A stretch of 18,082 bases of DNA, from the NCBI GenBank assembly GCA_017397065.1, contig JAFQKE010000011.1:1-18082 (forward strand), in the 5' to 3' direction. Within the stretch, counting starts at the first letter, position 1; the number at the start of each line of letters is the position of its first letter. The position numbers and the translations under genes are program-made. This stretch comes from Clostridia bacterium. Lineage in GTDB: Bacteria; Bacillota_A; Clostridia; Oscillospirales; Acutalibacteraceae. The notes under the pieces are model-generated. The model was not told the origin of the DNA. It ran no database searches and was given only the letters and a program-made list of their open reading frames with translations. Positions 13,831-18,082 of this stretch are shown here, piece after piece.

Positions 13831-14052
13831 GATAAATTGTTGTTTATCGCAGAGATTTTCGGGCGATACCGTAGGGGCAGGCGGTACGGCTTCGCCCAAA
13901 CCCCTTTGCCACCTTGTGGCATTTCCCCTATGAGGGGAATTAGCCTCGACTGCCCGTAAAAAAATGCATAATTTTGCGTTTTTTTCACCTCATCCACCGC
14001 TGATGCGGTCCCCCTTCCCCGTCAAGGGGAAGGCTTATAAACAACAATTTAT
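13831..14052. repeat. Repeat composite 3, MITE-like, between spoIIIAA and the cohesin-like gene
   Basis: The ends are inverted: GATAAATTGTTGTTTAT (from 13831) and its near complement ending at 14052. The tetranucleotide ATGC occurs directly outside both ends (13827-13830 and 14053-14056), a possible target duplication. The left end also folds on itself (GCGATAAA/TTTATCGC, loop TTGTTG). A B module (from 13831) is interrupted at 13884-13943 by about 60 nt of a different repeat, and resumes with CCTCGACTGCCC. A C module (13986-14034) follows and matches 5508-5556 at 48 of 49 positions. The element has no coding content. Confidence 0.8.
13884..13943. repeat. About 60-nt repeat inserted in the hairpin loop of a B module
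   Basis: Comparison with 5370-5385 shows that the loop GCGCCCTCGA is split here after GCG and continues at CCTCGA 60 nt later. The inserted piece has its own small hairpins, GCCAC/GTGGC and TTCCCC/GGGGAA. It is a nested repeat with no coding potential. Confidence 0.65.
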
Positions 14053-14075
14053 ATGCCTAATATATTTATAAAAAT

Positions 14076-14123
14076 AAAAATCTGTAATAAAAGTGATTTT
14101 TTACACTTTTATTGCAGATTTTT
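14076..14123 (-). terminator. Large hairpin, terminator of the cls / cohesin-like operon
   Basis: Twenty-nucleotide arms (14076-14095 and 14104-14123) match at 19 of 20 positions around an 8-nt loop. On the minus strand the stem is followed by ATTTTTAT. AT-rich flanks on both sides would allow bidirectional function. It lies about 80 nt downstream of the cohesin-like gene. Confidence 0.75.
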
Positions 14124-14204
14124 CATTTCGTTTTATTCTTATTTAAAGGAATTTAATAAACTTTGTTTTTTTACAGCCCCTTTAAAGAATATTTTCATTA
14201 AGAT

Positions 14205-15062
14205 TTACTGTTTATTTTTTGACTTTTTTCCAAAGCAAAGTGCAACAACCGTAATACCAACGCCCAAAACAACAATAGCGGCAATTACAATTATAATTAC
14301 AAGAGTATTATCTTTTTCGGTTTTACCGTCTGCTTTTGTTTCAGTTTCAGAGGATTCAGCCTCTTCCAAGGTTATTTCCTCAAGTGCTGAAGCAGTCTCC
14401 TCAGCCGATTCTGTTTCTTCGGGTAAAGTGGTATCAAACTCGGGCTTTTCTACATCAAGGGTCTGATCATTTGTTATTACATTTCCGGAGTCACCATTAT
14501 TTGATACGCCTGTGTTCTGAGAAGCTGTTGACTGAGAAACGTCCTGTCCTTGAGAAGGAGTGGTGGTTTGTGAATTTTCGGCACCCTTAACGTTAACCTT
14601 AAAGGAGCAACCGTTAAATTTAATTATATTGCTATTGCTTGTATCAACTGCATCAGATATATCGAATTTAATTTCGGTCTGACCAACGGGAGCATTTTTT
14701 AAAACTTGGAAGGTGTAGGAGGCTAAAACGCCGTTTGTTTTAATATTTTCAGCTGCGGTTGCCTCCATCCAAATAATATTATATGGATTATCGGTCTTTT
14801 TTTGGCTCTCCATAGTTACATTTTCAAAAATGCTACCATTTTTTGTGGATACAAGTTTTAAAGCCTTGCTGTCATAAGAAAGCTTTGCGGTCATTGCGAT
14901 AACGCCGGGGTTATCATTTACCACAAGATTAACGGTAAAGCTTGTTTTATCGCTTGAAAGGGATGCTGTTGCACTCAAATTGCCGCCTGCTGCTGATGCA
15001 GGAAGAACCATAACGGTAAGCATAACAGTTACTAACAAAATTGCGGTTAAAAGTTTTTTCAT
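14205..15062 (-). CDS. Membrane-anchored cohesin-domain surface protein
   Basis: The 285-residue protein has a signal peptide (residues 1-24, cleavage likely after ASA). Then comes a cohesin-like beta-sandwich (about 28-160) with VNLVVNDNPGVIAMTAKLSYDSKALKLVS at its start and GVLASYTFQVLKNAPVGQTEIKFDISDA in the second half. An unstructured Ser/Thr/Gln then Glu-rich linker (about 163-245), one membrane helix (about 252-275) and a basic tail KKSKNKQ follow. Cohesins bind dockerins in cellulosomes, but cohesin-like folds also occur in other surface proteins; no dockerin or glycoside hydrolase is in the window. The anchor is a transmembrane helix, not LPXTG sorting. The ATG is preceded by AAAGGAG at 8 nt and lies 18 nt after cls, so the two are co-transcribed. 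Confidence 0.78.
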   Translation of the reverse strand: MKKLLTAILLVTVMLTVMVLPASAAGGNLSATASLSSDKTSFTVNLVVNDNPGVIAMTAKLSYDSKALKLVSTKNGSIFENVTMESQKKTDNPYNIIWMEATAAENIKTNGVLASYTFQVLKNAPVGQTEIKFDISDAVDTSNSNIIKFNGCSFKVNVKGAENSQTTTPSQGQDVSQSTASQNTGVSNNGDSGNVITNDQTLDVEKPEFDTTLPEETESAEETASALEEITLEEAESSETETKADGKTEKDNTLVIIIVIAAIVVLGVGITVVALCFGKKSKNKQ

Positions 15063-15080
15063 ATTATATTCTCCTTTGTT

Positions 15081-16616
15081 TTACATAAATGGTGCAAATA
15101 AATAAAGAATTGCTTGCTTCATTTTTAGTAGTATTGGACGCTTTTTCCACTTTTTGTAATCAATTTCCATACTTTGATTTTGAATCTCAAGAAAATGATT
15201 TTTTATATCAAAAACGGTATCGTTACCGCACATCCATACACCACACTCAAAATGGAAAAAGAAGCTTCTGTAATCCATATTGATGGTGCCTATTGTAGCT
15301 ACCCTATCATCCGAAACAAAGAATTTTGAATGGATGAATCCGGGGGTGTATTCAAAAATTCTAACACCTGCCGCAAGCAGTTCTTCATAGCAATGCTGTG
15401 TAACGGGATGAACATAGGCTTTATCAGGAATATGGGGGGTGATTATTCTTACATCTACGCCCGATTGAGCCGCAAGAGTGAGTGCCCTTATCATAGCGTT
15501 ATCTACTATGAGATACGGAGTTGCTATATATACATATTTTTGAGCTGTATTAAGCATTTGCATATAAAGACCCTCACCGGGGTTTTTATCATTTATCGGG
15601 CCATCTGTAAAGGGCTGCACAAATCCGGCCGTAGGTCGCACATAATCGGTAATATACTTAGGATAACGCTGTTTTTTTCCTACGCAAAATCCCCACATAT
15701 TTAAAAACATTACCACAAAAGATGAAACTGCTTTGCCTTTAAGCATAACGGCACAGTCCATCCAATATCCGTGAAGCTTAACAGTATTTACATATTCATT
15801 TGCGATATTCATACCGCCTGTAAAGGCAACCTTTCCATCAATAACTATAATTTTACGGTGATTTCTGTTATTTTGGAAGAGGGTGACTGAAGCTGAGATT
15901 TTATTAAATATGCTTACCTTTATGCCCTCAGCACGAAGGCGTTCGGCAAATCCGTGATACTGCCTTGTAATAGAACCAAAATCATCAAAAATAACACGAA
16001 TCTCTACACCACTAGCCGCCTTTTGCTTTAGAATCTTATGTATGGGGTCCCACATACCATCCTCGGCTAGGATAAAAAATTCAATGAAGATATATTTTTC
16101 AGCCTTTTCAAGCTCCCTTAAAATTACGGGTAACGCTTGCTCTCCGGGCGAAAGATAAACACATTCGGTGTTGTCATAAACAGGAAATCCCGATGCCTTT
16201 GCAAGGTAGACAGATTGCCTTGAATGGTGAAGATCATCATAAATCATACGATTTTGAACCATAGGGTCCTGCTTTAGAAAATGCTCAGAGCCTTCGCTGA
16301 ATTTTTTCATTCTTCTTTTTACATGAGGGAAGACTCGACCGCCACCCCATACGAGGTACGCAAGTCCGCCAACCAACGGAAAAAGCAGAATGAATATTAT
16401 CCACATAAGTTTATAGCTCGGGTTGCCTTTTTTTGTAACGATTCGGGTTACCGTTACAAAACTTATGAGCTGGAAAACGGCATATATCCAAACCTTTTTA
16501 CCTGCAAAAAAGTAAGCAATGCCTGCAAACAGAGCTATCTGCAACAGAACGAACGCAGCTGTTATAATAAGACGTGTGCGCACATTCGCACCACGCTTAT
16601 GTTTATGTTTTGCCAC
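15081..16616 (-). CDS. cls: Cardiolipin synthase (phospholipase D family)
   Basis: The 511-residue membrane enzyme condenses two phosphatidylglycerol molecules to cardiolipin and glycerol. Two hydrophobic helices near the N-terminus (about residues 16-36 and 41-60) and a third (about 70-90, IIFILLFPLVGGLAYLVWGG) precede the catalytic part. The two PLD HxKxxxxD motifs are complete: HRKIIVID (H253, K255, D260) followed by GGMN, and HSKFFVSD (H429, K431, D436) followed by GTINMDYRSF. I place the start at the GTG 16614-16616 because AAAGGAGG lies 8 nt upstream; an in-frame GTG seven codons earlier would overlap that SD. It has its own promoter, and the cohesin-like gene follows after 18 nt. Confidence 0.94.
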   Translation of the reverse strand: MAKHKHKRGANVRTRLIITAAFVLLQIALFAGIAYFFAGKKVWIYAVFQLISFVTVTRIVTKKGNPSYKLMWIIFILLFPLVGGLAYLVWGGGRVFPHVKRRMKKFSEGSEHFLKQDPMVQNRMIYDDLHHSRQSVYLAKASGFPVYDNTECVYLSPGEQALPVILRELEKAEKYIFIEFFILAEDGMWDPIHKILKQKAASGVEIRVIFDDFGSITRQYHGFAERLRAEGIKVSIFNKISASVTLFQNNRNHRKIIVIDGKVAFTGGMNIANEYVNTVKLHGYWMDCAVMLKGKAVSSFVVMFLNMWGFCVGKKQRYPKYITDYVRPTAGFVQPFTDGPINDKNPGEGLYMQMLNTAQKYVYIATPYLIVDNAMIRALTLAAQSGVDVRIITPHIPDKAYVHPVTQHCYEELLAAGVRIFEYTPGFIHSKFFVSDDRVATIGTINMDYRSFFFHFECGVWMCGNDTVFDIKNHFLEIQNQSMEIDYKKWKKRPILLKMKQAILYLFAPFM

Positions 16617-16654
16617 AACTACACCCTCCTTTTGCACATATTACAATATATTTT

Positions 16655-16683
16655 ATTATACTATATCTATTTTTATTTTTCAA
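16655..16683 (-). promoter_or_regulatory. cls: SigA promoter of cls
   Basis: On the minus strand -35 TTGAAA (16678-16683) and -10 TATAAT (16655-16660) are exactly 17 nt apart, about 39 nt before the GTG start. It should drive both cls and the cohesin-like gene. Confidence 0.85.
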
Positions 16684-16744
16684 GTATAATAAAAAATATG
16701 TTTATAGCAAATAAATTTTATTTTTCTTTTGTTTTTAGCACAAC

Positions 16745-16786
16745 CTAATAATAAGTAAAGCCCACCTGAACTTAAATCAGGTGGGC
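16745..16786 (-). terminator. Rho-independent terminator of the S1 gene
   Basis: On the minus strand GCCCACCTGA pairs perfectly with TCAGGTGGGC (16760-16769 with 16777-16786) around a 7-nt loop, and the stem is followed by TTTACTTATTATT. It lies 24 nt after the S1 stop codon. Confidence 0.9.
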
Positions 16787-16809
16787 CATAATTATGAATT
16801 TAAATTCAA

Positions 16810-18075
16810 TTATTCAGCAGTTTCCTCTGCAGGAGCTTCAGCGGCAACCTCTTCAACTACAGGAGCTTCCTCAACTACAGGAGCTTCCTCAACTACAGGA
16901 GCCTCTACAGGAGCTTCTTCAACAGGAGCACTAGCCTCAGCTAAAATCTCCTCTTCCTCAGCTGCTTTAGGATCTAAAAGAGCACGGATAGAAAGGCTTA
17001 CACGCTTTTTCTCCTCATCAATGCCGATAATCTTAACATCAACCTCTTGACCGAGCTTAAGCTCATCCTGAGGCTTTTCGATTCTGCGATCAGCGATTTG
17101 AGAAATGTGGATAAGACCATCAACACCGGGAATAATGCGTGCGAATGCACCGTAGGTGGTCATATTAACAATGGTAGCCTTAACAACATCCTTATCAGCA
17201 TAATCACGAGTAAAGATGGTCCAAGGATTATCCTCAGGCTTTTTGTGACCTAAAGAAATTTTCTTTTTGTCAGTATCAATATCCTTAACGTAAACCTCTA
17301 AAGTATCGCCAACAGATACAACCTCTGCAGGATTTTTAATTCTCTGCCAGGAAAGCTCAGAAATGTGAACCATACCGTCAACGCCGCCGAGATCTACGAA
17401 TGCACCATAACCGGTGAGTGATTTAACAACGCCATTGAATACATCGCCAACGCCGATATTCTCCCAGAATTTTGCTGCTTTTGCTTTTCTTTCCTCTTGA
17501 AGAACAGCACGAACCGAGCCGATAACACGACGACGGCGGCCGATCTCAAGAACCTTGAAAGATACGGTTGTGCCTTTTAAAGCCTCTAAATCCTCACCAC
17601 GGGTAAGGGTTGCCTGTGAAGCAGGAACAAATACCTTAAAGCCTAAAGCGGAAACGATCATACCGCCCTTAATGATTTCGGTAACTTTGCCCTCTAATAC
17701 GGTACCATTTTCGCTGGCTTCAACGATGGTATCCCAATTGGCAATGTTATCATAACGGCGTTTAGAAAGCATAATTGTGCCTTCCTGATCATTTGTTTTC
17801 ATAACGATAAGGTCAAGCTCATCGCCTACCTTAACAACCTCGTTAAGTTTTACGGTGGGGTCATAAGAATATTCTTCTGCCTTAACGTAACCTGTTTGCT
17901 TGCGGCCGATATCTACCTGAATCTCAGTAGGACCTACTGCGAGAACAACACCATGCACTTTCTGATCTGTATTTAAACTGCTGAGCGAAAGTTCAAGTGC
18001 CTCCTCAAAGGACATATCGTCCGAAATTTCTGCACCGATATTAAGCTCATCAGTGGTTTTGATTGTTTCTGTCAT
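16810..18075 (-). CDS. rpsA: 30S ribosomal protein S1 (possible C-terminal part of an IspH-S1 fusion)
   Basis: The 421-residue reading frame holds four S1 OB-fold domains, at about residues 38-106, 124-192, 208-277 and 294-366. The last two are the most typical (GYGAFVDLGGVDGMVHISELSW and TYGAFARIIPGVDGLIHISQI). An acidic Ala/Pro/Val/Glu tail with repeats follows (367-421). S1-type proteins bind mRNA on the 30S subunit; the four-domain form is usual in Clostridia. The ATG at 18073-18075 is plausible (MTETIKTTDELN), but only 7 nt of upstream sequence remain, they contain no stop in this frame and no SD. In many Clostridia, S1 is fused to the C-terminus of IspH, so the true start may be outside the window. 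Confidence 0.9.
   Translation of the reverse strand: MTETIKTTDELNIGAEISDDMSFEEALELSLSSLNTDQKVHGVVLAVGPTEIQVDIGRKQTGYVKAEEYSYDPTVKLNEVVKVGDELDLIVMKTNDQEGTIMLSKRRYDNIANWDTIVEASENGTVLEGKVTEIIKGGMIVSALGFKVFVPASQATLTRGEDLEALKGTTVSFKVLEIGRRRRVIGSVRAVLQEERKAKAAKFWENIGVGDVFNGVVKSLTGYGAFVDLGGVDGMVHISELSWQRIKNPAEVVSVGDTLEVYVKDIDTDKKKISLGHKKPEDNPWTIFTRDYADKDVVKATIVNMTTYGAFARIIPGVDGLIHISQIADRRIEKPQDELKLGQEVDVKIIGIDEEKKRVSLSIRALLDPKAAEEEEILAEASAPVEEAPVEAPVVEEAPVVEEAPVVEEVAAEAPAEETAE
16853..16930 (-). repeat. rpsA: 18-bp tandem repeats encoding the acidic tail of S1
   Basis: The unit TCAACTACAGGAGCTTCC is repeated about three times in a row, with degenerate continuation. It encodes the in-frame hexapeptide repeat APVVEE. 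The 18-bp unit keeps the reading frame on expansion or contraction, so tail length is likely to vary between strains. Confidence 0.85.
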
Positions 18076-18082
18076 AACTGAA

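Larger units (their letters stand above)
13804..14183. repeat. 19-bp terminator-like arms split by repeat composite 3
   Basis: AAAGGGGCTGTAAAAAAAC (13804-13822) and its perfect complement (14165-14183) face each other across 342 bp. On the minus strand the second arm is followed by TTTTTATTTTT, as in an intrinsic terminator for the upstream cohesin-like gene. The distal arm alone can also form a small hairpin (GGCTGT/ACAGCC) with the same T-tract. The intervening sequence holds composite 3 and a second large hairpin. Confidence 0.8.

Noticed and set aside
13743..13997. Minus-strand ORF of 84 codons in composite 3, and similarly 5428-5628 in composite 2.
   Set aside because: Both consist of hairpin-repeat sequence, lack Shine-Dalgarno sites and show no protein-like composition.

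Overview
The window looks like a chromosomal segment of a low-GC, endospore-forming Clostridia bacterium, probably from the Oscillospiraceae/Ruminococcaceae side of the class. The reasons are a complete eight-gene spoIIIA operon followed by an Asp23-family gene, strong Shine-Dalgarno sites (AAAGGAG type), AT-rich spacers with consensus SigA promoters, a membrane-anchored cohesin-like surface protein, and dispersed short repeats of a kind I recall from gut Clostridia. The taxonomic placement is inference; no 16S rRNA gene or species-specific marker is present.

Layout, left to right. At 1-233, tRNA-Val and tRNA-Asp lie on the minus strand behind one clear promoter. At 264-2354 there is a minus-strand operon gtrA-like / methyltransferase / hslO (Hsp33) with its own promoter. 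At 2414-2734 is a repeat composite. At 2737-5208 is the only plus-strand block of the window: a TetR-family regulator and a PutP-type sodium/proline symporter closed by a strong terminator. A second repeat composite follows at 5225-5597. At 5657-8459 a minus-strand operon carries pncB (nicotinate phosphoribosyltransferase), a stand-alone ComEC-type metallo-beta-lactamase-fold hydrolase and a YcxB-like membrane protein. At 8545-8953 is an Asp23-family gene with its own promoter. At 8954-13725 is spoIIIAA-AH, headed by a SigE-like promoter. At 13804-14183 a third repeat composite sits between the two arms of a terminator-like inverted repeat. At 14205-16683 are cls (cardiolipin synthase) and the cohesin-like protein in one transcription unit. 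At 16745-18075 is a ribosomal protein S1 gene and its terminator; its upstream end is at the window edge, so an IspH-S1 fusion cannot be excluded.

How the genes work together. The spoIIIA products form the mother-cell half of the channel between mother cell and forespore during engulfment. PutP and TetR make a plausible regulated uptake module. pncB feeds NAD salvage. Cls and the cohesin-like protein both act at the cell envelope. S1, the tRNAs, Hsp33 and the methyltransferase are housekeeping functions.

The least explained material is in the gene-free gaps. Three modular elements (2414-2734, 5225-5597, 13831-14052) share terminal motifs of the form GATAAATTGTnGTTT, contain interchangeable hairpin modules, and show compensatory base changes in their stems. 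Two of them carry a 68-bp perfect inverted repeat that brackets tetR-putP, the only genes on the plus strand, which suggests that this segment has been inverted or can be inverted.
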